Of a stretch of 64,000 nucleotides of DNA, positions 8,303 through 17,176 are shown in pieces. Position 1 is the stretch's first letter, and every line of letters begins with the position of its first letter. Made by a program: the position numbers and the translations under genes. The notes under the pieces were generated by a model, which searched no databases, was not told where the DNA came from, and saw only the letters and a program-made list of their open reading frames with translations. The stretch lies in the NCBI GenBank assembly GCA_965220875.1, contig OZ244849.1, forward strand, positions 1 to 64,000, given 5' to 3'. This DNA is from WTFY01 sp965220875. Lineage in GTDB: Bacteria > Pseudomonadota > Gammaproteobacteria > UBA4575.

Positions 8303-10666
8303 TTACTCCTCAACCGGCAGGACCATGCGGTAGCCGATCCCGCGTACTGTGGCGATATAGGTTGGACTGGATGCATCATCGCCCAGTTTGCGACGCAGTT
8401 TTTTCACAAAAGCACGCACTACCTCTGGGTCACTTGTCTTGCGCCCGCGCCACACCTGATGCAGCAAGGATTCGTAACTCATGACATGTCCTGCATTAAG
8501 GGAAAGTATGCTGAGCAGATTGAACTCAGTGGCCGTCAACTCCAGTGGGCTACCTGCCACGATCGCTAGGCGTTGCTCATAGTGGATGACTAAATCCCCC
8601 AGTTGGAAGGGCTCGGGCTTGTGCTGCCTGCGCAAGACTGCCGAGACCCTCGCCGTGAGTTCTGTTGGCGAGAAAGGCTTGACGATGTAGTCGACAGCGC
8701 CAGCCTCCAGGGCCTTCGCGATCGTCTCGTCCCGGCCGTACCCGGAGATGAAAATAACCGGTATGTTGCCAAGTTCGGGAACAGTTTCCATCAACTCGAT
8801 GCCGTCCCGTTCGGGCAGCAGCAGGTCCAGCAGGACCAGTTGGGGCTTTTCTGTTTTTATGAGGTGGGAAAGATCTGCTGAATCGCCAGTCACAAGCGGG
8901 GCGTAGCCCGCCGCAGAGAGGGCATCTCGCACGTAGCGCAGTATCTGCGGGTCGTCGTCCACTGCCAAGATACGCTGGGGCGTCTCATCTTCTCCCTGCA
9001 GGCGCGTCCCTGTCTGGCGTATGACGGCCGATACACCCTTGCTGGCCTCCCCTACTATTGGAATGGTAAAACTGAACAGTGCACCTTGGCCCGTCCCTCC
9101 GCTCTCTGCCCGGATACGCCCCCCGTGTGCCTCGACTAGTCCTTTGCAGATCGCCAGACCCAGGCCAGTACCCCTACCCCTTAGCTTGCCATCGCGACCT
9201 GCCGCATCTGCATGCTTGCTGAACAGATAAGGTAACTGATCAGACGGGATGCCTCGGCCTTCATCCGAAACAGAAACCACAACGTGCACGCCATCGAGCA
9301 CCGCACTGACCAGGACAGGTGACGACTCGGGAGAGTGCTTGGCGGCATTGGAAAAAAGATTGTTCAGGACCTGGACAATGCGTTGCCGATCAGCCATTAC
9401 ACGAGGCAGGTCTGGCGGGAGATCTATGTGAAGGGTGTGTCTGCCACCGCTGCTTATGAATGTGTTTCGGGCCTGGTCCACCAGGTCGGCAACTTCTGAA
9501 GGCTCGGGTTCAACCATCAGCGTACCGGCCTGGATACTGCCTGCATCCAGCAGGTCACTGATGAGACCCCGCATATGGTCGGCCTGACGGTCGATGATGT
9601 GGAAGAATTGCCGCATCTCGGCCTGAGGAAGTGGCGATCCTGCACCGAGTACGGAGGCCGTTGAGCCCTTGATGGAAGTGAGCGGTGTCCGTAACTCATG
9701 GCTCACCATGCTCAAGAACTCGGCTCGCTGGCGTTCAAGCTCATCCAGTGGTGCCAGATCCTGCATGGTGATGATCACCGATGCGGTCGTACCATCCTCG
9801 CCATGGATCGGTGTGGCATTGATCAGCGTTTTGACACTTCGCCCATCCGGGATGGAAAACACGACCTCCTCGGCGCGCACCATCTCACCGGTGTTCAGTT
9901 CCCGTGCAAGCACAAACTCGTTGAGAGCAATCTCGCGCCCGTCGGCACGTGTGACGGTGATTATTTCCTGCAACTGTTCTACAGGGCGACCCGGAATGCG
10001 AAGGCCTTCAACAATCCGTCTTGCCTCCTGATTGAAAGACATGGGCCTTAAAGTTCGGACATCGAAGACCACGACTCCGACCGGGGATGTTTCGATCAGG
10101 GTCTCGAGGTTCGCACGCATTTGCTGCTCCTTCCGGTGTATTCGTGCATTAGCAATAGCCGTTGCCGCCTGCGAGGCAAACAGTACGAGAATCTCTTCAT
10201 CTTCGTCGGTGAACTCCTGTCCACTCTCCTTATCACCAAGATAAAAGTTTCCGACATGATCGCCCTGATGGCACATCGGCATGCCCTGAAACGTCCGAGG
10301 GCACACTAGGTGGTCAAAGGAATAGCCGAGTGAACGGATGAAGGCGGGCATATCAGACACCCTCAGAGGTGACGCAAGATCGCGGAAGTGCTCGAATAGT
10401 CTCGGCCCGTCCTGCCAATTGACAAACTGCTGGTGTTCTTCCGGTGTGAGGCCGGAGGTGATGAAGTCCTGAACCTGTCCATCTTCATTGATGGTCGTGA
10501 TCATGCCGTAACGGGCATTGGTAAGCATGCGGGCACTGTCGGCCACCTCGTGCAGAACAGTGGTCTCTTCAAGGCTCGCACTGATGCGCAGTATGGCTGA
10601 ACTTAGCCCGGATATGCTCTGACGCAGTACCTTGACCTCTTGCTTCAGTTCATCAAGATTTTCCAC
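8303..10666 (-). CDS. Sensor histidine kinase fused to OmpR-type response regulator (GAF-PAS-HisKA-HATPase-REC-winged helix)
   Basis: A 787-residue soluble protein that combines a whole two-component pathway. Order: short coiled coil (1-30), GAF domain (about 25-180, with VGNFYLGDKESGQEFTDEDE), PAS domain (about 185-305), HisKA with phospho-accepting His323 in SMVSHELRTP, ATPase with N box NNLFSNAAKHSP and G boxes DEGRGIP and GRGTGLGLAI, receiver domain (about 565-680) with Asp614 in VLLDLLLP and Lys663 in DYIVKPFSP, and a KdpE/OmpR-like winged helix (about 690-785) ending TVRGIGYRMV. No membrane helix is seen, so a cytoplasmic ligand or redox signal is likely. GTG start with GGGGGT 4 bases upstream. 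The gene is flanked by the 88-bp inverted repeat; the right copy is in its own upstream region. Confidence 0.93.
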   Translation of the reverse strand: MENLDELKQEVKVLRQSISGLSSAILRISASLEETTVLHEVADSARMLTNARYGMITTINEDGQVQDFITSGLTPEEHQQFVNWQDGPRLFEHFRDLASPLRVSDMPAFIRSLGYSFDHLVCPRTFQGMPMCHQGDHVGNFYLGDKESGQEFTDEDEEILVLFASQAATAIANARIHRKEQQMRANLETLIETSPVGVVVFDVRTLRPMSFNQEARRIVEGLRIPGRPVEQLQEIITVTRADGREIALNEFVLARELNTGEMVRAEEVVFSIPDGRSVKTLINATPIHGEDGTTASVIITMQDLAPLDELERQRAEFLSMVSHELRTPLTSIKGSTASVLGAGSPLPQAEMRQFFHIIDRQADHMRGLISDLLDAGSIQAGTLMVEPEPSEVADLVDQARNTFISSGGRHTLHIDLPPDLPRVMADRQRIVQVLNNLFSNAAKHSPESSPVLVSAVLDGVHVVVSVSDEGRGIPSDQLPYLFSKHADAAGRDGKLRGRGTGLGLAICKGLVEAHGGRIRAESGGTGQGALFSFTIPIVGEASKGVSAVIRQTGTRLQGEDETPQRILAVDDDPQILRYVRDALSAAGYAPLVTGDSADLSHLIKTEKPQLVLLDLLLPERDGIELMETVPELGNIPVIFISGYGRDETIAKALEAGAVDYIVKPFSPTELTARVSAVLRRQHKPEPFQLGDLVIHYEQRLAIVAGSPLELTATEFNLLSILSLNAGHVMSYESLLHQVWRGRKTSDPEVVRAFVKKLRRKLGDDASSPTYIATVRGIGYRMVLPVEE

Positions 10667-10717
10667 TGCTACCCCCTATTTGATCAGGAACTGATGACAG
10701 CGCTATTATCGAATATA

Positions 10718-10805
10718 TTCATGTAATAATCATGGTATTACCCATGCATATCACACTAAATTCATAGATATTTTGCTAAAGTCAACGACGATCACTGCCT
10801 GTTTG
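10718..10805 (-). repeat. Inverted repeat, right copy (88 bp)
   Basis: This is the mirror copy of 8029-8116, lying in the divergent region between the kinase gene (starts 10666, minus) and the frameshifted VWRRD gene (from 10827, plus). It therefore probably contains promoter or operator sequence for one or both. A weak resemblance to a flagellar-type promoter (TAAA then GCC 16 bases later, reading plus) is not good enough to call. Confidence 0.85.
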
Positions 10806-10826
10806 TCGTAGTCTGCTTGTGGATAC

Positions 10827-11143
10827 GTGGCATCACGGAGTTTAAAAAGGGAAACTATACACGGTACTTGCCATGTACAGCCGGCTTGGGACCTTCAATA
10901 CCTTGAATACCCCAAGGCAATGTGGGTCTGCGGTTGTTACGGTGGAATAGTTGTGCCTTTACCTCCAGAAGAAAAATCAGCTTGGCACCGTGCCAGAAAA
11001 ATCCATGACATGGATTCCAAGGTTTGGCGCAGGGATATCTACAATCATCACATCCGGTACAACGATTATGGCAAGAAACTGATTACGGCTGGTTTGTGGG
11101 CGAACATGGTGAAGCCGTGCATATCATCAATAAACGCAAATAG
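10827..11143 (+). pseudogene. HNH-like VWRRD-domain gene, right copy, frameshifted
   Basis: The frame from GTG 10827 reads into the same domain as the left copy (SAWHRARKIHDMDSKVWRRD, then IRYNDYGK) but loses it after codon 11073-11075. The next frame picks it up at 11078 as T-DYGWFVGEHGEAVHI and runs to a TAG at 11141-11143. Aligned with DFGLDTHYGWFVDECG of the left copy, one base is missing near 11076-11078. Read through, the C-terminus would be INKRK. It may be a true pseudogene, a sequencing error at an AAGAAA run, or programmed slippage. As in the left copy, the Asp-His pair of active HNH domains is absent. The true start is unsure; ATG 10920 is possible. Confidence 0.6.
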
Positions 11144-11145
11144 TT

Positions 11146-11706
11146 TTGAACTTAAAAGATAAAGATAAGGTAGGTATTCGAAACACTGAGATCTACTGCC
11201 TGCCTGCACGTCTGATTCACTGGGTCATGGCCACAGGTTTTGTTTTCATGTGGGGGTGTGGCTACACCATGACTACTTGGGTGGAAGAAGATTCTGCGCT
11301 GGAAGAAACTTTGTTTGATTTGCATATCTCGGTCGGGGTGACCTTGTTGCTCCTGCAGGCCTTGCGTATCGCTGTCAGACTGGCATATGCACCCCCGCCA
11401 TTACCTGACACAATCCCGAGAATCGAACGGATCGGAGCGCATGCGGGACATGTTGCACTTTATTTACTCCCTGCGGTAGTGATCGGCTTCGGATGGGCGG
11501 AAGTCGATGTAGGCGGGCACCAGGTTCAATGGTTCGGTATCCCCATAGCCAAGGTCTTTCCAACCATGGAAGCATGGGAGGGGCTGACTGAAACTCTGCA
11601 CCGGTGGCTGGCCTATACCATGCTCAGTGTGGCCTTGGTGCATGTTGCTGCTGTTATCAAGCATCGCTGGATGGATCGGCACGATATCCTGTATCGGATG
11701 ATCTAG
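11146..11706 (+). CDS. Cytochrome b561-type membrane cytochrome
   Basis: The 186-residue protein has four membrane helices and the haem-ligand pattern of bacterial b561 (CybB-like) proteins: His in LIHWVMATGF (about residue 25), His in LFDLHISVG (about 62), and the pair in the last helix region (ETLHRWLAYTM and VALVHVAAVIKH, about 149 and 164). The family shuttles electrons between quinol and periplasmic acceptors such as superoxide in the inner membrane. The TTG start at 11146 is 2 bases after the stop of the restored VWRRD frame, suggesting translational coupling; no ribosome binding site stands before it. Another start a few codons downstream, behind AAGGTAGGT, is possible. Confidence 0.85.
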   Translation: MNLKDKDKVGIRNTEIYCLPARLIHWVMATGFVFMWGCGYTMTTWVEEDSALEETLFDLHISVGVTLLLLQALRIAVRLAYAPPPLPDTIPRIERIGAHAGHVALYLLPAVVIGFGWAEVDVGGHQVQWFGIPIAKVFPTMEAWEGLTETLHRWLAYTMLSVALVHVAAVIKHRWMDRHDILYRMI

Positions 11707-11990
11707 CACATGACAGACATTTCGATGTTCCAAGGTTGCGATTAAGGTATAAAGTTCCGATATTTTGCCAGGGTGCCAATGAACCTTTTCAGATAATAAA
11801 AAACTTCTGATTAAGCGATCGCTACCCCTGCAGATTTGTCAAGCAATGACCAAAGTTCGGTGGGTCAAGACGCAACGTGATTCATCCGGAAGGGTGGTCG
11901 AAGGTATCATGGAAAACAAGAAAAGTTGATAAGAAGTTTCTTGACGACGCTCCAACATAATCCTGAATACGGGATAAAGGAACCAGATCG
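11707..11990. other. AT-rich gap, no gene seen
   Basis: No supported gene. The region ends with the AAAGGA ribosome binding site of the next gene at about 11977. Confidence 0.3.
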
Positions 11991-12857
11991 ATGATCAAAA
12001 TCGTAAGTTGGAACATTGCCAAACGCTCGCACCCATGGTACGAACTGGCAGAAATGGCACATCAGGGGGCAGCAGATGTCGCGCTGTTACAGGAAGCTGG
12101 GAGTCCTCCGAAAGACCTGGTAGGTATAATCCAGTATGAAGACGATGTGTTCTGGAACCGGAACCTGTATGACCGCTGGCCGATGGTGGTGCCGTTGTCA
12201 GATCGTGTCGAGGTGGATTCCTTCAGACAGGTTCCACCGATAAGTGAACTCGGTGAACGCGAGATTGGTGTAAGCGGCATAGGTACTATAGCAGCTGCTA
12301 AAATTGCACCTCGTGGTCGTCCACAGGATGCGTTTGTCGCAATATCCATGTACGCACGGTGGATGAAACCTCACCCATGGACTGAAAGTAAATGGCAAGT
12401 CGGTGCTTCCGACGTCTCGGTACACCGAATCCTGTCGGACCTCTCGGCATTTATTGGAGACTGCGACCCTTCCAGGCATCGCGTCCTGGCCGCAGGCGAT
12501 CTGAACATGATCTATGGGGCAACGGGTAATCAGTACTCTTTACCTGAACGTGAGCAATCGGCCTGGGTGCGATTTGAGAGTCTGGGACTCGAGTTTTTGG
12601 GCCCGCAAGTCCCTGAAGGACAGACAGTGGTATCGCCACAGCCGGATACACCGACTGGTACCCGAAACACACCAACCTTCCATACACGCAAGCAATCCCC
12701 GCAACAGGCCAATCGTCAACTGGATTATGTATTTGCCTCGCGCGGTTTTCACAGGCAAATCAGCGTGCGTGCCCTGAACAGTGCAGATGATTGGGGCTCC
12801 AGTGATCATTGCCGATTGATGATTGAGGTTTCCACTGGGGGACGCTCTTCCCCTTAA
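11991..12857 (+). CDS. Endonuclease/exonuclease/phosphatase family protein
   Basis: The 288-residue protein carries the DNase I-like fold motifs in order: IVSWNIAKR at the N-terminus (Asn for metal), VALLQEAG (Glu, about residue 36), AGDLNMIYG (Asp and Asn, about 168), QLDYVFASRG (about 240) and the C-terminal SSDHCRLMIE (Asp-His, about 268). All catalytic positions are present. Members cleave phosphodiesters in nucleic acids, lipids or nucleotides; the substrate here is unknown. There is no signal peptide, so it should act in the cytoplasm. ATG with AAAGGA about 9 bases upstream. It stands alone. Confidence 0.85.
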   Translation: MIKIVSWNIAKRSHPWYELAEMAHQGAADVALLQEAGSPPKDLVGIIQYEDDVFWNRNLYDRWPMVVPLSDRVEVDSFRQVPPISELGEREIGVSGIGTIAAAKIAPRGRPQDAFVAISMYARWMKPHPWTESKWQVGASDVSVHRILSDLSAFIGDCDPSRHRVLAAGDLNMIYGATGNQYSLPEREQSAWVRFESLGLEFLGPQVPEGQTVVSPQPDTPTGTRNTPTFHTRKQSPQQANRQLDYVFASRGFHRQISVRALNSADDWGSSDHCRLMIEVSTGGRSSP

Positions 12858-13553
12858 GTTGGTACGATGGCCGGACTTGAAATTTCGGAGTATGTCACTG
12901 CTACACATGAGTATTTATATATTCAATTTATCCTGATACCAACAAAAGTACCGAAAAGAGCCTCGAAAAACTCCGGCTTCGGTTTGACAACCTCTTGAGT
13001 TTCTATCCTAGCTTAGGGAATTATGTAGCAAAATCTGCGGCAGTAAATATTTCCTGACCAACTTCTGCTTCTGCCTCAGTTCCTTTCTTGCGGGTTCCTG
13101 ATATTCACTTTTGGGTGCGGAGACAGAGTCGTGAGTATCACAAGCCGAACCGGTCGACAAAGTACAGTTAGCGGGCTACCAGTTAAAAGCTAGATACGCT
13201 CGTACCAGGAAACTTCCTTTTTCTGTATTCATCCAAATCCTTTACATACTCAATTTTTGCAGGCAATTTCAATGGCCAGATGATCTAAAACGTATTCCAG
13301 TATGGATAAGGCCTGGACGCAGCAACAGACACACCAGTTGTAAATTGCAGATAGGCCTTGATCAGTTACACTCATAGGCCAGTGCTCACCGTATGCCGCT
13401 TCTCCGACTCCGCCGGGTCCGCGCACTCGGGGCTCACGTCCCGCGGTCTTTACCGGATGGTTACAATGGATTAGACTTTCTCTAACATCCAGGAACTACG
13501 AGAGCTCCAGGTCCGGTTGGGGTTCTGGCTTCTGTGATCGAGGCGTCCCATCG
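12858..13553. other. Long non-coding gap with a base-composition change near 13,385
   Basis: Almost 700 bases with no supported gene. The first 520 bases are AT-rich; from about 13,385 the sequence turns abruptly GC-rich and stays so through the alpha/beta hydrolase gene. No repeats or tRNA-like structures were found by eye. Confidence 0.4.
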
Positions 13554-14600
13554 ATGCCTACCTTCTTCGACGACATCGGCTGGTGCCGATTCCGTGAACA
13601 TGCTCCGGAGTACATCAATGACGAGACGTTGTCGCAGCAACGCGACATTGCTGCATACGATGTGGTGAAACGCCAACAAGACGAGACCAGGTTCGTCCTG
13701 CCCGAGCCCGCCGCAATCCTTGACCTAGCGATGGACGACGGCGCGCCGATACGCGTAGTGCGCCACGGCAACCTGTTCGGCCCGCGCGTCGTGCTGAGCC
13801 ACGGAAACGGCTTTGCGAGCGATTCCTACTTCCCGTTCTGGCGGCTGATGCTGGAACGGTTCGACCTCGCCCTGTTCGATATTCGCAACTGCGGGCGCAA
13901 CCCGTTCCATGCGGCCGAGACACACCACTATCCTCGCTTCGCGCGCGACAACGCGGCGGTGCATGGTGCAATTGCCGGGGAATGGGGAGAGAAGGCTACT
14001 ATCGGCGTCTTCCATTCTATGTCGGCGATCACGGCGCTGCTCTCGATCATAGAAGGCGTATGGCACTGGGATGCGTTGGTGCTGTTTGACCCGCCAGTGG
14101 TCCCGCCGAAAGGCAATCCGCAGCGCGGCCCTCTGGTGACCGAGGGTGAGGCGCTGCGCGACGCTGCCCTGATCCGCAAGAATCGATTCCCGGACCCCAG
14201 TGAGCTGGCCGATGTGTTCCATTACCTGCACCGGTTCCGGCGCCTGCGGAAGGGGGTGGCGGAACTTAACGCACGCTCGACGCTGCGCTTCGATCCCGTG
14301 TGTGGAGAATGGCTGCTCTGCTGCCCGGGGCCGGTCGAAGCCGGTCTCTATACCGAGGTCACTGAGCTGCCTATCTGGAGGAAGGCAGGCCCGCCGGCCC
14401 GTCCACTCCTGATCGTCAGCTCCGACCCGGAGTCCCAGGACGCGTCGAAGAGCGCGCCCTGTTGCAAGTTGTTTTGCGAAACATTTGGCATCGACTATGC
14501 CTTCGTCTCCGATACCAGCCATCTCCTGCAGCTCGAGGAGCCAGAACGGTGCTTCGCTACGTTCGATGGTTTCCTCGCTGACAATGGGATCATCGCATGA
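13554..14600 (+). CDS. Alpha/beta hydrolase
   Basis: The 348-residue protein has an alpha/beta-hydrolase core: oxyanion strand VVLSHGNGFASD (about residues 78-90), nucleophile elbow GVFHSMSAI with Ser at about 155 (His at the first Gly position of GxSxG), and the catalytic His in SDTSHLLQLEEPE (about 322), followed by the usual C-terminal helix. The first 55 residues before the core are not typical, and the start could be later. No signal peptide is seen. The gene is clearly richer in G+C than the DNA before it and has no partner genes, so recent acquisition is plausible. Substrate unknown. Confidence 0.78.
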   Translation: MPTFFDDIGWCRFREHAPEYINDETLSQQRDIAAYDVVKRQQDETRFVLPEPAAILDLAMDDGAPIRVVRHGNLFGPRVVLSHGNGFASDSYFPFWRLMLERFDLALFDIRNCGRNPFHAAETHHYPRFARDNAAVHGAIAGEWGEKATIGVFHSMSAITALLSIIEGVWHWDALVLFDPPVVPPKGNPQRGPLVTEGEALRDAALIRKNRFPDPSELADVFHYLHRFRRLRKGVAELNARSTLRFDPVCGEWLLCCPGPVEAGLYTEVTELPIWRKAGPPARPLLIVSSDPESQDASKSAPCCKLFCETFGIDYAFVSDTSHLLQLEEPERCFATFDGFLADNGIIA

Positions 14601-14853
14601 CCGCGATGCATGAAAAGCGTAAGGAGGAATGGGATGGATGCCTCCCACCCCTTGATGCTTGAGGGCCGGGGGTTGAGTTGAACCCTCGAGGACCGACGGT
14701 ATCAATGCTTTACAGCTTCAATAGCCCGTAATAGATTTGATAATCTCCGATTCACTGAATTGCTTACGCATGATGATCCCCCTTGATCCAAACCCTTATG
14801 AGAGTTTTGCACCTAAATCCAGATCAAGTTTAGGGGAGCAGCACAACAGCAGC

Positions 14854-14940
14854 TGGTGCCGATGGCCGGACTCGAACCGGCACGAGGTTTCCCCCACTAG
14901 CCCCTCAAGCTAGCGCGTCTACCAATTCCGCCACATCGGC
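14854..14940 (-). tRNA. leuU: tRNA-Leu (anticodon GAG)
   Basis: The 87-base minus-strand gene folds as a class II tRNA: acceptor GCCGATG (14940-14934) pairs with CATCGGC, followed by an encoded ACCA (CCA complement at 14854-14856). The anticodon stem CTAGC/GCTAG closes loop TTGAGGG, anticodon GAG. A variable arm and TTCGAGTCC T loop are present. In E. coli the same tRNA (leuU) sits directly after secG; here secG is 5.7 kb away. Confidence 0.97.
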
Positions 14941-15497
14941 CATGATTGTGCTGGGCCCACATATTAACGCAAGATGAAATTTGCTGAACCCAATTCCTGC
15001 AAATAATTCGAAATTGACACCAATCGTTCATCCATTCCATCGCCATCTGTAATTAACAATACCTGCCTGGTGTAATACCAGGCACTTCTTGGCCATAATC
15101 CCTTGAAGCTCAGAATTTCTCTCTTGCTATAACAGCCAATTCATTGCTTGCGAAGTGTAATCCCTCGGGGTCAAAGTTGACACAGCCTCGAATGACCCGC
15201 AACACAGGAAATGTCTTGATACAGCAGACAAGACTCTATCGGCTGGCATCTGAACTTGACGAAAAAGGCCAGCAGGTATGCCGTGCATCTACAGCAAGAT
15301 TAAACGGGCTCGTGTTTAACCCTCTACTCTTCAAGCATATAATTTCCAATCCGGATTGGATCGCGACATATACTACAGACTGAAACTTACATGGCCGAAC
15401 CAGTCATCGATTTTTGGCCATGGCATTTACGGCTTGCACACTTTTGACTCTGCTTCATTGAAGTGATGAACCTGAACCCAAAGACGGGAGAATAGTG
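14941..15497. other. Gap upstream of the MscS operon with one perfect hairpin
   Basis: Some 557 bases between tRNA-Leu (minus) and the MscS operon (plus). A TTG-started frame at 15144-15383 (79 codons) has no family likeness and I do not call it. The one clear structure is the stem-loop at 15064-15084. The region should hold the tRNA promoter and the operon promoter. Confidence 0.4.
15064..15084. other. Perfect 8-bp stem-loop
   Basis: TGCCTGGT at 15064-15071 and ACCAGGCA at 15077-15084 pair perfectly around a 5-base loop. There is no T run on either side, so it is not a standard terminator; it could be an operator or an RNA structure. Confidence 0.45.
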
Positions 15498-16340
15498 ATG
15501 GACAAAGTATTCGATTGGAGTGCGCCCCTCATCGTCGCATCTTCGAAAATGCTCCAGAGTTTCCTGGATTACCTGCCACAGTTAATCGGTGCGATTGCCG
15601 TGCTTATCCTGGGATGGCTGATCGCAAAGGGTGTCAAAATCCTGACCATACGCATGGGGCGGAGCTTCGACCGAGTACCCAAGCTGATCGGTTTGGGAGG
15701 GATCGTACGCAGAAGGCAGGTCAACAACTCCGTACTGATTTTCATCAGCAATGTTGCCTTCTGGCTGGTCATCCTGTTTTTCCTGACCTCCGCGACACAT
15801 CTCATGGGATTGACCATGTTCACTGGCTGGCTGGACCAAGTCATCGGGCATCTACCCAATATCCTGTCGGGTGTCCTGATTATCGTTGCAGGAATCGTAG
15901 TTGGAAACCTGGCACGCGATGCCACCCGAACAGCGGCCCAGGCCATGCCACGAAGACAGCGGGCACTGCTGGCACGTGGAGCCCAGACCTTCGCCATGGT
16001 GACAATGATCGTAATCGGAGTGGACCAGATCGGAATCAACATCGCCGTACTGCTGACAGTCATTTCAATCGTAATCGGTACCCTGCTGGGTGGTGTTGCA
16101 ATCGCGTTTGGGCTTGGCTCGAAAAACCTGGTAAGCAACCTGATCGGTGCACGCTATCTCAACAAGGATTACCGCGTGGGCGAGACGATTCGTATCGGGG
16201 ACACGGAAGGAACCATCATTGAACTCTCGCCCGTTGCCGTGATCCTGGAAACCAGCGAAGGTCGCATGACCATCCCGGCCAAGACTTTCAGCGAAAGATC
16301 AAGCCTTCTGGTGCAACAGGAGACAGACGATGTCGTATAA
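15498..16340 (+). CDS. MscS-like small-conductance mechanosensitive channel
   Basis: About 280 residues. The N-terminal half has membrane helices near residues 25-45, 75-100 and 115-135 (LIGAIAVLILGWLIAKGVK is a conserved TM helix of CmpX-like channels). A further hydrophobic segment (IAVLLTVISIVIGTLLGG) leads into the MscS-type pore helix rich in Gly and Ala (GGVAIAFGLGSKNLVSNLIG) and a short beta domain (DYRVGETIRIGDTEGTIIELS). MscS proteins release solutes when turgor rises. ATG 15498 is 7 bases after GGGAG; a GTG at 15495 is also in frame. It overlaps the next gene by 11 bases and heads a three-gene operon with two MgtE-related genes, suggesting a link to Mg2+ or ion homeostasis. Confidence 0.85.
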   Translation: MDKVFDWSAPLIVASSKMLQSFLDYLPQLIGAIAVLILGWLIAKGVKILTIRMGRSFDRVPKLIGLGGIVRRRQVNNSVLIFISNVAFWLVILFFLTSATHLMGLTMFTGWLDQVIGHLPNILSGVLIIVAGIVVGNLARDATRTAAQAMPRRQRALLARGAQTFAMVTMIVIGVDQIGINIAVLLTVISIVIGTLLGGVAIAFGLGSKNLVSNLIGARYLNKDYRVGETIRIGDTEGTIIELSPVAVILETSEGRMTIPAKTFSERSSLLVQQETDDVV

Positions 16341-17175
16341 ATTTGAACTGGCCGAGCACTTCGCAAAATGCCATCCGCAAACCTCCGCGCGCGTACTTGA
16401 AGAAGTGCCGCCGGAAGTCTCCATGGAATTTATCCAGGCCATACCTCATCAACATGGCGCACGGCTGCTTGCTTCAATGCTCCCGTACCCTGCTGCCAAA
16501 TGCATGGCCCAGCTCCCTGAAAACGTTGCCGTCAGGTACCTTTCGGAGCTGGAACTCAGGGCCATCACAAGGATTCTTCACCATGTGGCGAAGGAAAAGC
16601 GTGAGCAGATCCTTGGCAGGCTTCCCTGGCGCATCGCTGCCAGGGTGTCGCTGATCCTGAATTACTCGCAAGCCACGGTAGGGGCCTGGATTGAGCCGAC
16701 TGTGCTGACCCTGCCGCTTGGCGGCACGATCGGCAAGGCACGTGAAAGACTGAGCGATGAGGGATATCCCGATTGCGACCGGATTTACGTAGTAAACGAG
16801 GTCCACCATCTCAAGGGCACCATTCCCCTGATCTCACTGATCCAGGCTACTGATGAAGACATCCTGCTGGACCGCATCCTCAAGCCTGTAAGCCACATAC
16901 TCAAAGCCGGTGCAACACTCGAGATGGCGGTAAATAACCCAGGCTGGCAGAACCATGACTACCTGCCGGTGATCGACCGGCAGGAACGATTTCTTGGTGT
17001 ACTGAGACATGCCACCCTGCTGTCCGTGCTGGCAGGACCGCGTGCCAAACGTGCGGAACAGAGTTCTTCCGAAACCCTGCTGGACATTGCCGAAACATGC
17101 TACCTCGGGCTCGCCAACATCCTGAGTACCTCACTGTCCGTCAAGAACCCCATGACTGAAAAAGGGAGCCGGTAA
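16330..17175 (+). CDS. Soluble MgtE N-domain/CBS-pair protein without membrane part
   Basis: The 281-residue protein resembles only the cytoplasmic half of MgtE: an all-helical repeat domain (about residues 1-120; ARLLASMLPYPAAKCMAQLP and REQILGRLPWRIAARVSLIL) and a CBS pair (about 125-240; VLTLPLGGTIGKARERL, HDYLPVIDRQERFLGVLR). No transmembrane helices follow. In MgtE this half senses Mg2+ and closes the pore, so a free version may regulate the transporter or the channel next to it; that is inference. The ATG lies inside the end of the MscS gene, 8 bases after AGGAG, and the MgtE gene starts 1 base after this gene's stop, so all three are translationally coupled. Confidence 0.8.
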   Translation: MSYKFELAEHFAKCHPQTSARVLEEVPPEVSMEFIQAIPHQHGARLLASMLPYPAAKCMAQLPENVAVRYLSELELRAITRILHHVAKEKREQILGRLPWRIAARVSLILNYSQATVGAWIEPTVLTLPLGGTIGKARERLSDEGYPDCDRIYVVNEVHHLKGTIPLISLIQATDEDILLDRILKPVSHILKAGATLEMAVNNPGWQNHDYLPVIDRQERFLGVLRHATLLSVLAGPRAKRAEQSSSETLLDIAETCYLGLANILSTSLSVKNPMTEKGSR

Positions 17176-17176
17176 C

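Noticed and set aside
10780..10810. Sigma-28-like promoter in the 88-bp repeat (TAAA then GCC)
   Set aside because: Spacing is one base too long and the -10 core GCCGATAA is not matched; no flagellar gene is nearby.
13380..14960. Attachment-site duplication of the tRNA-Leu 3' end
   Set aside because: No second copy of the tRNA 3' sequence was found in the neighbouring DNA by eye, and no integrase gene is present in the window.
15144..15383. 79-codon frame upstream of the MscS operon
   Set aside because: TTG start without a ribosome binding site; no family likeness.
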